Positions 41,925 through 51,116 of a stretch of DNA of 64,000 bases are shown one piece after another (position 1 is the stretch's first letter; every line of letters starts with the position of its first letter). The notes beneath the pieces are model-generated. The model had not been told where the DNA came from, did no database searches, and was given only the letters and a program-made list of their open reading frames with translations. The translations under genes were made by a program, and so were the position numbers. Origin of the DNA: Methanobacterium sp. UBA375. Lineage in GTDB: Archaea; Methanobacteriota; Methanobacteria; Methanobacteriales; Methanobacteriaceae. The stretch is from the NCBI GenBank assembly GCA_002495625.1, contig DAGC01000003.1, positions 124,001 through 188,000 on the forward strand. The letters are read 5' to 3'.

Positions 41925-43310
41925 CTGTTATACAAAAACAACGTACAAGTAACTTCTAATCTGCCAGGTTCAAAAAATGAAACTCCACAGAGAGTAAGGG
42001 GCATCATCGTTGGATTCGATCCCGGACTCACCGCTGGAATAGCCATAATGGATCTAAATGGGGAGATTCTCTCCGTGAAAAGCTTCAAGGAGATATCCCG
42101 GGCAGAGATAATTTATCATATCATTAATTTTGGAAAAACTGTTTTAATTTCTACAGACGTGTATCCACCACCTAAAATGGCTAAAAAATTAGCCACCACC
42201 TTGAATGCTAAGTTACACCATCCCAGTAGAGACATGTCTGTGGGCTCTAAAATTGAGCTGGTTGAGTCCTTCCTGGGTGAGAAATCTTCCCTGGAGAGGT
42301 CTAAAGTTGTATCCTCTGAGCTGGTGCCACAGGACGCCCACCAGCGTGATGCTCTGGCAGCGGCCATCAGGACCTATAAAAGCTATGAGAAAAAATTAGA
42401 ACAGATTGAGACTCGCTGTTTAGAAGTTAACATGTCTCCAGAAGATATTGACCTGATAAAGAGGATGGTTATAGGTGGAACAGCCGTAAGTTCGGCCATC
42501 CGGATGGTACAGGAGATGGATGAAGAGACAGATAATATAGAGAATGTTGAAGAATTAGCTACGGATGAATTAGAGTCTTCTATAGATTCTGAGGCTGTTT
42601 TGAAGTTAAAAAACAGGATAAAAGCACAGAATAACCAGATTAGTAATCTTAAAAGCAGAAATGAATCCCTGGAGGATAGGATAAAGGACTATGAAATTGA
42701 AGTAACCAAACTCCAGGAGAAGATCGACAAACTGCACTACGAATACACCCAGGATGTTCTTCTAAATAAAGAGTTAGCAGCCAAACTTTCACTCATTAAA
42801 AAATTACAGGACAAGTACAACGAAGAAAAAGCCCTGAGGATGGAACTCGAAGAAAATCTCGATTCATTACGCAATATTCAAAGTATCAAACCCACTGAAA
42901 ATGCCATTCCAGTGAAGATCATCGAAACATTCACCAGGGACGGGATAATGGCCGCCTGTGAATACTGGAAGATAAAGAGGGGTGATGTGATTCTCCTGGA
43001 AAGTTCTGAAGGCGGAGGATCACAAACAGCAGCTCTCCTGATAAAGATGGGTGTGAAGGCTGTTTTAATCAGGGATAAAATTTCACACCACGCCCTGGAG
43101 GAGTTCGAAAAAAATATGGTCCCCCTACTCCAGGCAGATAACATGGAACTCAAGATGATCGACCAGTTCGCCATAGTAAACGCCTTAAAACTCGAGAAGG
43201 AAATCCAGAGATGGAAGGAAGAAGTGGAAAGTAAAAGGATTAAAGAAAATAGTGAGGAAATATTAAAGGCTTTTGACGAATACCGGGCTCGAAGAAAGAG
43301 ATCTAATTGA
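41925..43310 (+). CDS. DUF460 protein: RNase H-like fold plus coiled coil
   Basis: Archaeal protein of about 461 residues related to the RuvC/YqgF superfamily. The first domain opens with IIVGFDPGLTAGIAIMDLNG (catalytic-type Asp) and closes with VPQDAHQRDALAAAI; a long coiled coil spans about 205-300, and a C-terminal domain follows (SSEGGGSQTAALLIKMG). It is predicted to be a nuclease or DNA/RNA-binding protein; its substrate is unknown. The conserved domain begins well upstream of the first in-frame ATG (42048). AGGAGGA at 41912-41918 is followed 7 bases later by an in-frame CTG (41925), the likely start; an out-of-frame TTG at 41921 meets a stop within 13 codons. Confidence 0.82.
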   Translation: MLYKNNVQVTSNLPGSKNETPQRVRGIIVGFDPGLTAGIAIMDLNGEILSVKSFKEISRAEIIYHIINFGKTVLISTDVYPPPKMAKKLATTLNAKLHHPSRDMSVGSKIELVESFLGEKSSLERSKVVSSELVPQDAHQRDALAAAIRTYKSYEKKLEQIETRCLEVNMSPEDIDLIKRMVIGGTAVSSAIRMVQEMDEETDNIENVEELATDELESSIDSEAVLKLKNRIKAQNNQISNLKSRNESLEDRIKDYEIEVTKLQEKIDKLHYEYTQDVLLNKELAAKLSLIKKLQDKYNEEKALRMELEENLDSLRNIQSIKPTENAIPVKIIETFTRDGIMAACEYWKIKRGDVILLESSEGGGSQTAALLIKMGVKAVLIRDKISHHALEEFEKNMVPLLQADNMELKMIDQFAIVNALKLEKEIQRWKEEVESKRIKENSEEILKAFDEYRARRKRSN

Positions 43311-43362
43311 TAGAGAGAAACTTATATACTGATTGAATATTAATTTTAACTTGTGAAATATT

Positions 43363-44673
43363 ATGAAAATCGCTTTTATAATAGGCACCCGCCCGGAAAT
43401 AATTAAGATGTCCCCCTTGATCGATGAAGTAAAAAGAAGGGGCATAAATTTTATTCTAATACACACCGGACAACATTATGACCGGGAGATGTCAGAGCAG
43501 TTCTTTGAAGACCTGGAACTCCCTCAGCCAGATTACAATATAGGTGTGGGTTCAACCACCCACGGAAAACAAACCGCAGTGATGCTGGATGGGATTGAGG
43601 AAATCCTATCATCTGAAAGACCGGATATCGTACTGGTGGAGGGGGATACCAATGCGGTGATGGCCGGTGCCCTGGCAGCTAGTAAGATGCACATTCCAGT
43701 GGGGCATGTGGAGTCTGGACTGCGCTCCTACGATAAAACCATGCCCGAGGAAATCAACCGGATCGTTGCCGATATCTGTTCCGAGCTTTACTTCGTCCCT
43801 ACAGAAGAATCAGCTGTAAATCTCATATTTGAAGGCCTCCACCCCCAAGATATTCATATAACCGGTAATACAGTGGTGGATGCTGTCTACAGGAACCTGA
43901 AGATCGCAGAAAACTATTCTAACCTTAATTTTGATATAAAAAAGGATTTCATAACTTTGACCCTCCACCGGGCTGAAAATACAGACAACCCCCAGAGACT
44001 AAAGAATATTACTGACGCTCTACTGGAGTTAAAGGAAATAGATATAATCTTCCCGGTGCATCCCCGTACCATCAAAACCCTCCAGGAGTTGAAACTCTAT
44101 GATCAGCTGGCCCGGGCAGACCATATCCAATTGATGAAACCGACGGGTTACCTGGATTTCCTGGTTCTCCTATCCCACTCTAAGGCAGTAATAACTGATT
44201 CCGGGGGAATTCAGGAAGAAGCTATAACAATGGACTTACCATGCATAACTCTGAGATACAACACCGAACGTCCGGAGACAGTAACCGCCGGCGGGAACAT
44301 CCTGGTCGGTACAGATAAAGAACGGATAATCCAAACCGTACAGAATATTTTGGAGGATGAAGAACTATATCAGAGGATGAGCCAGGCGGAAAATCCCTAT
44401 GGTGATGGGAAGACCTCCCAGAAGATTGTGGATATAATAACAGAGGCCTATGAAAACGGCAATCTTAAAATCACGCCACCAGAAAATATTGGTGGATTGG
44501 AAGGCCGTTTCATCCAGAAAGTGGAAGAATCTATTGATGTCCTAAGATATGAGGAAAAAAACGCTTCTACTAGGATAATCGTTGTTTTTGATGGGGATAA
44601 AGCCCAATTTCCCCATGGCAATCTCCAGTTAAAGGGTAAAACCATCATTCTGGAGAGATTCAGTGTTGAATGA
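43363..44673 (+). CDS. wecB: UDP-N-acetylglucosamine 2-epimerase
   Basis: Non-hydrolysing epimerase that makes UDP-ManNAc, used for surface glycans. The motifs IIGTRPEIIKMSPLI, GQHYDREMSEQFFEDL, VEGDTNAVMAGALAA, HVESGLRS and SDSGGIQEEA-like TDSGGIQEEA are present. The enzyme core ends near residue 365. An extra C-terminal tail of about 70 residues (from LKITPPENIGG to the end) is not part of the normal enzyme and looks like a small folded add-on. In Methanobacteriales the product may feed S-layer or wall glycans. Confidence 0.9.
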   Translation: MKIAFIIGTRPEIIKMSPLIDEVKRRGINFILIHTGQHYDREMSEQFFEDLELPQPDYNIGVGSTTHGKQTAVMLDGIEEILSSERPDIVLVEGDTNAVMAGALAASKMHIPVGHVESGLRSYDKTMPEEINRIVADICSELYFVPTEESAVNLIFEGLHPQDIHITGNTVVDAVYRNLKIAENYSNLNFDIKKDFITLTLHRAENTDNPQRLKNITDALLELKEIDIIFPVHPRTIKTLQELKLYDQLARADHIQLMKPTGYLDFLVLLSHSKAVITDSGGIQEEAITMDLPCITLRYNTERPETVTAGGNILVGTDKERIIQTVQNILEDEELYQRMSQAENPYGDGKTSQKIVDIITEAYENGNLKITPPENIGGLEGRFIQKVEESIDVLRYEEKNASTRIIVVFDGDKAQFPHGNLQLKGKTIILERFSVE

Positions 44674-44788
44674 AATTAAATTTGGAATGAATAAAATAAA
44701 TATATCCATGGTACTCCCTTAATCTAATAAAAAGATTAAAAAGGAATTCATCTAATTGAAATGAATCCATAGAGAGGAGTAGTACGCG

Positions 44789-45817
44789 TTGAAATTACTT
44801 GTTTTTGAATATGCAAATGCCTTGGGATTGGAAGATCCCTCCACCACCGTGGAAGGTCAGCATATGCTGGAAGGATTATTAAGTGACCTTAACCATATCG
44901 GTGCCGATTACATCATATCTGAAGACTCTAAAATCAGTGTTGACCAGGTTAATGGTGAATTTCAAAACTGTTCTCCCCTGGTTATAAGTGAAGAACTGTT
45001 TCCCTGGCTGGAGGAAAACATAACTAACTACGATGCCTGTCTTCCAGTGGCACCGGAAGAAGATCTTATCTTATACGAAATCACCAAAATACTAGAGGAT
45101 AACGATGTTAAAACCATCGGATCATCGTCTGAAGCTGTTTTGGCCTGTTCAGATAAATTTGAAACTTATAACCTCCTGAAAGACGACTATCCTGTAATCA
45201 AGAGTGAGAAAGTATTATTCAGCGATCTTAAGGAGTATAAACATATCTTCTCTGGTGGAAAGGATTTTCTGGTTAAACCGGCCGATGGTGTTTCCTGCTC
45301 GGGTGTGCAGATAGTTCAGTCTTACGCAGATTTCATAAAGGCCTCTGCCCATCTAAAAAGAACAACCAGCCTACCCTACTTCCTTTTACAGGACAGGGTG
45401 GAAGGAAAAAGCACCAGTGTCAGCATCCTAAGCACTGATAACCGGGCCCTGCCCCTGAGTTTAAATCTACAGAACATAGGATTTGATGGGGGTAAACTGG
45501 TTTATAATGGTGGAAAAGTTCCTTATGAACATAATTTATCAGATGATGCTAAAGACATTGCTCGAAAGGCTGTAGAATCGGTTAAAGGATTGAAGGGCTA
45601 CGTGGGTGTGGATTTGTTACTGGACGATGCCCATGGGGAGATCTACATCCTGGAGATCAACCCCCGTTTAACCACCTCCTACGTGGCTTTAAGAAGGCTT
45701 TTAAACTTCAATCTGGGTGGGGCCATAATTGATGCCGTTAACGGTGAGTTACCTGCAAAAATAGAATTAGAAAGTTCACTGAGTTTCCTGAAGGGTGAGG
45801 ATATAACCTTTAAATAG
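44789..45817 (+). CDS. mfnD: Tyramine--L-glutamate ligase MfnD (methanofuran synthesis)
   Basis: ATP-grasp ligase that joins glutamate to tyramine in methanofuran synthesis, 342 residues. The ATP-grasp features are the central LVKPADGVSCSGVQI and the metal site EIYILEINPRLTTSYVALRRL. The N-terminal LVFEYANALG matches methanogen MfnD proteins. The start is TTG with GAGAGGAGT upstream. The next gene is mfnF, another methanofuran enzyme, which supports the call. Confidence 0.9.
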   Translation: MKLLVFEYANALGLEDPSTTVEGQHMLEGLLSDLNHIGADYIISEDSKISVDQVNGEFQNCSPLVISEELFPWLEENITNYDACLPVAPEEDLILYEITKILEDNDVKTIGSSSEAVLACSDKFETYNLLKDDYPVIKSEKVLFSDLKEYKHIFSGGKDFLVKPADGVSCSGVQIVQSYADFIKASAHLKRTTSLPYFLLQDRVEGKSTSVSILSTDNRALPLSLNLQNIGFDGGKLVYNGGKVPYEHNLSDDAKDIARKAVESVKGLKGYVGVDLLLDDAHGEIYILEINPRLTTSYVALRRLLNFNLGGAIIDAVNGELPAKIELESSLSFLKGEDITFK

Positions 45818-45928
45818 GTATTCCGTGTGTAATTGAGACCTACCTGTTAAGATTAAGACCTACTAATTAAAACCTACATGTAAGATTCACTGGATATATT
45901 AACCAACAAGATTAAGAAATGTGATATT

Positions 45929-46951
45929 GTGAAGATAGCTGGATTTGATATTGGAGGTGCTAACACAGACCTGGCTGTGGTGGATTTCAACAGCAAAGAC
46001 AACATCAACGGGATTACCACAGACTTTGAGTATCTGCCTATGTGGCAGGAGAAAGAACGTCTTTCCACCGTCCTGACAGAACTTCTAGGTGACCAAAAAG
46101 AGGAGATCGAAGCGGTGGGCGTCTGTATGACCGCAGAACTGGTAGATGCTTATCAAACTAAGAGGGAGGGTGTTCTAGATATAGCTCGAAAGGTGAAGGA
46201 TACTTTTAATCTTCCTATAGGTTTTATCGGTTCAGAAGGTGTAGTTGGTTACGATGCATTGTTAAATAAACCACTTAACGTGGCGGCTGCCAACTGGGTG
46301 GCCACTTCTAGGCTGGCCGGAATTGTAGAACCAGACTGTATCATGATTGACACCGGGAGCACCACCACCGATATCATCCCTATTAAAGATGGAAAGGAAT
46401 GTGCCAGGGGCAGATCTGACCTGGAGAGACTGGGCACTGGTGAACTGGTTTACACTGGTACCCTGAGGACCAACGTGGCCACACTGGTGGATAAGGTGCC
46501 CCTGGATGATTCATGGTACCGGGTGGCTTCAGAATTATTTGCCATAACAGCGGACATCCACCTGGTGCTTGGAAACATATCCGAAGAAGATTACAGTTGC
46601 CACACCCCAGATGGTGCCTGTATCTCTGTAGAAGATTGCATGCGACGTATCGCCCGGGTGGTCTGCAGTGATATGGATGTGCTGACACCTGGTGATATAA
46701 AATCTTTATCAGAATACATCCACTCGAAACAGGCAGAAAGTGTCTCGGAAGCTCTACTGGAAGTTTCAAAGAGAAATAACATCTCCCAGGTGGTAACCAC
46801 TGGTCTGGGTATGGATATAATAGGTAAAAAGGCCAGCAAAATTGCCGGTATTCCATCGGTAGGGATGGATCAGCTTCTAAGTAAAGAAGAGTGCGTGGTA
46901 GCCCCGGCGGTGGGTACTGCTATTTTAATGGGGGAATATTTGAAAAAATAA
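45929..46951 (+). CDS. mfnF: MfnF, methanofuran condensing enzyme (hydantoinase/oxoprolinase-like)
   Basis: ASKHA-fold protein of 340 residues of the 'H4MPT-linked C1 transfer' hydantoinase A/oxoprolinase family. The nucleotide-binding motifs are FDIGGANTDLAVV (about 5-17) and MIDTGSTTTDIIPI (about 135-148). The characterised Methanocaldococcus homolog couples the tyramine-glutamate arm to the aminomethylfuran phosphate unit. The GTG start is preceded closely by GTGAT. The 110-base gap to mfnD holds three imperfect copies of an ACCTAC element, of no clear meaning. Confidence 0.88.
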   Translation: MKIAGFDIGGANTDLAVVDFNSKDNINGITTDFEYLPMWQEKERLSTVLTELLGDQKEEIEAVGVCMTAELVDAYQTKREGVLDIARKVKDTFNLPIGFIGSEGVVGYDALLNKPLNVAAANWVATSRLAGIVEPDCIMIDTGSTTTDIIPIKDGKECARGRSDLERLGTGELVYTGTLRTNVATLVDKVPLDDSWYRVASELFAITADIHLVLGNISEEDYSCHTPDGACISVEDCMRRIARVVCSDMDVLTPGDIKSLSEYIHSKQAESVSEALLEVSKRNNISQVVTTGLGMDIIGKKASKIAGIPSVGMDQLLSKEECVVAPAVGTAILMGEYLKK

Positions 46952-47016
46952 GATGAATTATTTAATATTATCATCTTTAAATCGATATTTAATACTAAAA
47001 ATCCTCTAAACCTTAT

Positions 47017-47595
47017 TCAATACCAAACATCCTTCAAACCCAAAAGATAGGCTATGGTGTTGGCTGCCACATGTAAAATAACCGTGTAAACCAGGATTAA
47101 AAGTATTATCTCCAGTGGTATGGTCACCACCAGTGAAGCAAGTATTAAAGCCACTAATGCGAAGTCCAGCTGGTCTAAAAAGGGTGCTGGTTTTCCCCTT
47201 TCTATTTTTATCCTCCTTTTAATGAAGCTGCCCACTGCATCTCCAATTAAAGCCCCGGCACTGAGTGCTAATCCTAGTAGTATCCATCCTACAAAGTTAA
47301 CAGGTATAATTCCTTCGATGGTGGTCCATTCTGGTATTAGAGTAAATATGTCACCGTAGTGCATGAAGACGATGCCCTGAAGAACTGCAATTAATGTTCC
47401 GATTATTATCCCCAGGATAGTCCCTCTCCAGGTCACTCCATCACCCAGTAGTCGGCGTCCATCCGTGAAATTTCTCTTAAAGTCTAGCGGTGCACCCCCA
47501 CCGAAGGCTAGGGCCGAAACATTGGCCAGGTAGGCCGGTAGCATGAAGTACATAGCGTATGCTGATAAACTTATAAAACTGATGGTTGGATCCAT
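47017..47595 (-). CDS. carS: CDP-archaeol synthase
   Basis: Membrane CTP transferase that activates unsaturated archaeol phosphate before polar headgroups are added. The 192-residue protein has five hydrophobic segments. The family motif is clear: GGAPLDFKRNFTDGRRLLGDG followed by TWRGTILG, and the later GDAVGSFIKRRI. GGAGGTAACC precedes the ATG. It is divergent from the tetraether synthase gene, another core lipid enzyme. Confidence 0.95.
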   Translation of the reverse strand: MDPTISFISLSAYAMYFMLPAYLANVSALAFGGGAPLDFKRNFTDGRRLLGDGVTWRGTILGIIIGTLIAVLQGIVFMHYGDIFTLIPEWTTIEGIIPVNFVGWILLGLALSAGALIGDAVGSFIKRRIKIERGKPAPFLDQLDFALVALILASLVVTIPLEIILLILVYTVILHVAANTIAYLLGLKDVWY

Positions 47596-47904
47596 TGGTT
47601 ACCTCCAAATTAAAAGAAGTTAATAGTAATTGTTGAAGCTATTAAATAAGATGTTGGTTTAAATATTTGAAAAATAAAAGTAATTATCCATAACATCTTG
47701 TGCTTAACATCGATTGTTTACACGAAATAGTAAGATGAAACAACCTTTTAATGCTACCACGAATCATTTCTTTTCAGTAATTCCATAAAAGGATATCATT
47801 TATTTATACCTTGAGCACAATAATATGATGTTACAGTAATGTATATCCCTTGCAATGATTTAAGTTAAAAAATTATAAGCTGTTAAAATAATTGGTGAGA
47901 TTAT
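47596..47904. other. Intergenic region between carS and tes
   Basis: About 310 bases of AT-rich DNA between divergent lipid genes. It holds the carS ribosome binding site and TATA-like TTTAAATATTT near 47660 (minus strand), and the tes ribosome binding site GGTGAG at about 47893. No gene, repeat or structured RNA was recognised. Confidence 0.5.
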
Positions 47905-49398
47905 ATGGTTATAAAGAAGACCAAGAGTATGTGCCCCGAGTGCCTGGAAATCGTTGACGCAGAAGTCTACGAAGACCAGGGCAGGATAATGATAAGGAAG
48001 GAATGCAAAGAACACGGAGTATTCGAAAACACCTACTGGAGCAGTAGTGAAATTTATTATGATGCCTCTGATTACGATTATAAGGGGGAGGGTATAGAAA
48101 ACCCCCAAACAACTGTAGAGGGCGAATGTCCTTCTAACTGTGGATTATGCCCTGAACATGAAAGCCATACCATTTTAGGCCTTATAGACGTTACCAATCG
48201 CTGTAACCTTCGCTGCCCAGTATGTTTTGCAAACGCAGCAGTATCAGGAACTCTTTACGAGCCAACCTATGAAGAAATCAAGCAGATGCTCCGGAACCTG
48301 AGGAGTAACCAGCCAGTTCCCGCTCCGGCCATACAGTACGCTGGTGGTGAGCCCACCGTACGTAAAGACATTGTAGAACTTATAAAACTGGCCAAGGAAG
48401 AGGGGTTCACCCACACCCAGATAGCAACCAACGGCATCCGCCTGGCAAAAAGACCGGAACTCATCAGGAAACTTAAGGAAGCGGGTTTAAACACTGTCTA
48501 TCTCCAGTTCGACGGGGTTACAGAAGAACCCTACATCCAGATCAGGAACAGGAATCTCTTATCCATTAAATTAGAAGCCATAGAGAACTGTAGAAAAGAA
48601 GATATGGGTATCGTCCTGGTACCCACACTGATTAAAGGTATAAACCATGACCAGATAGGGGACATTATCAAATTCGCTGCCAAAAACATCGATGTGATAA
48701 GGGGAGTGGTTTTCCAACCAGTATCTTTCGCTGGAAGAACACCCAGCGATGAAGTGGAAGGGCGGCGAATAACCATTCCTGATTTTGAAGAACTGGTCGA
48801 GGAACAAACGGATCGAGAGATCAAAGTGGAAGATTTCTACCCCGCATCATCTGTACTGCCTGTCTCTGAATTCATCGAGGCCATTGAAGGCGAGCCACAG
48901 GTGGCCTTCACCTGCCACCCCCACTGTGGAGCGGCCACCTACGTTTTCATAGATGAAGATAAGATGGTTCCAGTAACACAATTCATAGATGTAGACCGCT
49001 TCTTCAACCTGTTATCCAAGAGTAGTGATGATATAAACAACGGCGGATTAGTGGCCAAATCAAAGGTTTTAGCCCGGGCCACAATCGAACTCCCCCAGAC
49101 CATCAGCCTATCTAAAACCCCCGATTCATTGGATATTAAAAATATATTAATTAAAGTGTTTAAGGAACGGTCGTACGATGCCCTGGGAGATTTCCATCAT
49201 AAAAGTCTTTTAATCGCCTGCATGCACTTCATGGACCCCTGGAACTTCGACCACGACCGGGTGAGGAGATGTGTAATCCATTACGCAGTTCCTGATGGAA
49301 GAATAATACCCTTCTGCGCCATGAACTCCATATACAGACAGGAGATTGAGAAGAAATTCTCCAAACCCTTCGGTAAGTCTAAAGAGGAATCTGATTAG
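47905..49398 (+). CDS. tes: Tetraether lipid synthase, radical SAM
   Basis: Radical SAM enzyme of 497 residues that joins the phytanyl tails of two archaeols to make tetraether (GDGT) lipids; the Methanocaldococcus homolog MJ0619 was first linked to methanopterin methylation and later shown to be Tes. The SAM cluster is Cys100-x3-Cys104-x2-Cys107 (CNLRCPVC). Additional cysteines for auxiliary clusters lie at the N-terminus (CPEC at 10-13, CPSNCGLC near 75-82) and later (CHPHCG, FCAM). The neighbour carS supports a lipid role. Confidence 0.88.
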   Translation: MVIKKTKSMCPECLEIVDAEVYEDQGRIMIRKECKEHGVFENTYWSSSEIYYDASDYDYKGEGIENPQTTVEGECPSNCGLCPEHESHTILGLIDVTNRCNLRCPVCFANAAVSGTLYEPTYEEIKQMLRNLRSNQPVPAPAIQYAGGEPTVRKDIVELIKLAKEEGFTHTQIATNGIRLAKRPELIRKLKEAGLNTVYLQFDGVTEEPYIQIRNRNLLSIKLEAIENCRKEDMGIVLVPTLIKGINHDQIGDIIKFAAKNIDVIRGVVFQPVSFAGRTPSDEVEGRRITIPDFEELVEEQTDREIKVEDFYPASSVLPVSEFIEAIEGEPQVAFTCHPHCGAATYVFIDEDKMVPVTQFIDVDRFFNLLSKSSDDINNGGLVAKSKVLARATIELPQTISLSKTPDSLDIKNILIKVFKERSYDALGDFHHKSLLIACMHFMDPWNFDHDRVRRCVIHYAVPDGRIIPFCAMNSIYRQEIEKKFSKPFGKSKEESD

Positions 49399-49462
49399 TG
49401 AAGTTTATATCTTTATAATTTGAAACTAATATTAATTAAACAAATCTCAATTGGTTTTTTAA

Positions 49463-50452
49463 TTGATAATCGAAACTCCTTCCCGGCTGCATGTAACCCT
49501 TATCGACTTAAATGGTAGATATGGTCGAATTGACGGTGGTGTGGGCATCACAACCCGGAGTCCCAGTTTGGTCATGGAAGCACATGACGGACACGATGAT
49601 ATCCAGGTTGAATTTCCAGGTTCAGATATCCCCCAGGATACCCTGAACGATTATCAGGAGAAAATCTTCTCTGCAGCAGGTAAAATGAATGAATATCTCT
49701 CTCTGGAGGGAGGATACCATTTCAAGCTCAATGAGATTTTCCCCTCCCATTCTGGTCTTGGTTCCGGCACTCAATTATCACTGGCCGTGGCCAAGGCCAT
49801 ATTGAAGATGAACCACCAGGATCTCCCCGCCCGTAAGATAGCTGAAATAGTGGGCCGGGGCGGTACATCAGGGATCGGGGTGGCTTCCTTTGAAAGCGGT
49901 GGTTTCATCATGGATGCCGGTCATAAGAAATCCATTAAGAAGGATTTTCTACCTTCCTCTGCTTCAAAAACATCACCACCACCAGTTATAGCCAGATACG
50001 ATTTTCCCAAGGATTGGAAGATCATCCTGGCCATACCCCATGTTGAACGGAAGGTATTCGGTGATGGAGAAGTTAACATATTCCAGAAGTACTGCCCCAT
50101 ACCCCTGGAAGAAGTGCAGGAATTAACCCATCTTCTCTTCATGAAAATGATGCCCGCTGTGCTTGAGGAAGATTTGGACTCCTTTGGAGAATCAGTAAAC
50201 AGTGTGCAGGATATCGGTTTTAAAAAGATCGAATTAGAACTGCAGAACCCCTTCATCAGGGAACTGATTGATAACCTGAGGAATGCCGGTGCTGCTGGGG
50301 TTGGAATGAGTTCTTTCGGTCCGACGGTATATGCGGTAACTGATACCAATTTCCAGGATATTTTAAAAGCTGCCCGTGATTCCATGGGTGATAAAACCGG
50401 TGAGATAATACTCACCGCCGCCCAGAACGAGGGTGCTAAGATCTATAGATGA
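49463..50452 (+). CDS. Beta-ribofuranosylaminobenzene 5'-phosphate synthase
   Basis: First committed enzyme of tetrahydromethanopterin synthesis: condenses p-hydroxybenzoate or p-aminobenzoate with PRPP and loses CO2. It belongs to the GHMP kinase fold. The 329-residue protein opens IIETPSRLHVTLIDLNG and has the GHMP glycine loop PSHSGLGSGTQ (94-104) and the C-terminal AGAAGVGMSSFGPTVYA. The start is TTG 49463; only a weak ribosome binding site (TTGG) is visible. Confidence 0.92.
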   Translation: MIIETPSRLHVTLIDLNGRYGRIDGGVGITTRSPSLVMEAHDGHDDIQVEFPGSDIPQDTLNDYQEKIFSAAGKMNEYLSLEGGYHFKLNEIFPSHSGLGSGTQLSLAVAKAILKMNHQDLPARKIAEIVGRGGTSGIGVASFESGGFIMDAGHKKSIKKDFLPSSASKTSPPPVIARYDFPKDWKIILAIPHVERKVFGDGEVNIFQKYCPIPLEEVQELTHLLFMKMMPAVLEEDLDSFGESVNSVQDIGFKKIELELQNPFIRELIDNLRNAGAAGVGMSSFGPTVYAVTDTNFQDILKAARDSMGDKTGEIILTAAQNEGAKIYR

Positions 50453-50522
50453 AATGAATTTTGAAGCTACATGAAGATTTTATTACTTTAAAATCAATAG
50501 ATGAATTTTATTCGATGATAGT

Positions 50523-51011
50523 ATGATGGATAGGATAGAAGGAAAGGTCTGGACCTTCCGGGATAGCATAGACACCGATGTGATCATTCCGGGGAGATAC
50601 TTAAGGGCCCAAACACTGGATGAACTGGCATCACACGTCATGGAACCAGAAGACCCCATATTTGCAGAGAAAGTGCAACAGGGGGATGTCATAGTGGCTG
50701 GCTGGAATTTCGGCTGCGGTTCATCCCGGGAACAGGCCCCGGTAGCCCTTAAACACGCCGGGATAGCTGCAATTGTAGCTAAATCATTTGCCCGGATATT
50801 CTACAGAAACGCCATAAACATTGGCCTACCAGTGATCGTGGCAAACGTGGAGGCAGAGAAGGGTGATGAGATATGTATAGACCTGAAGAAGGGAATTATA
50901 GAGGATAAATCCACCCATAAAACCTTTAAGATACAGCCCTTCAAGAAATTCATGCTGAAGATACTGGAAGACGGCGGTTTGACCGAGCATTACCTGAAAA
51001 AACAGGAATAA
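50523..51011 (+). CDS. hacB: Homoaconitase small subunit (HacB/AksE type)
   Basis: Small, swivelling subunit of an aconitase-family hydro-lyase, 162 residues. The [4Fe-4S]-facing GCGSSREQAP motif and the closing AKSFARIFYRNAINIGLP are intact. The specificity loop reads GRYLRAQ. In Methanocaldococcus the loop YLRT marks homoaconitase (2-oxosuberate route to coenzyme B) whereas YLVY marks isopropylmalate isomerase, so YLR favours the homoaconitase role. The large subunit is not in the window. An ATG 3 bases later (50526) is also possible. Confidence 0.8.
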   Translation: MMDRIEGKVWTFRDSIDTDVIIPGRYLRAQTLDELASHVMEPEDPIFAEKVQQGDVIVAGWNFGCGSSREQAPVALKHAGIAAIVAKSFARIFYRNAINIGLPVIVANVEAEKGDEICIDLKKGIIEDKSTHKTFKIQPFKKFMLKILEDGGLTEHYLKKQE

Positions 51012-51116
51012 TCCCCCATTTATTTTCATTGATCTATTGTACTTCTACATTTTTTTACTAAGAAATTTTATTTATTGAAAACAAATATCATTACTAAAAT
51101 AGAGGAAATTAAAAAT

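Noticed and set aside
45835..45891. Three ACCTAC-containing repeats between mfnD and mfnF
   Set aside because: Copies are short and unevenly spaced; could be chance in this AT-rich gap.
46383..46856. Long minus-strand open frame of 157 codons inside mfnF
   Set aside because: The translation is rich in Pro, His, Cys and Trp with no domain, as expected for the antisense of a coding gene; mfnF itself has clear motifs.
49921..50415. Minus-strand open frame of 164 codons opposite the beta-RFAP synthase gene
   Set aside because: Antisense of the GHMP-fold coding sequence; no independent support.
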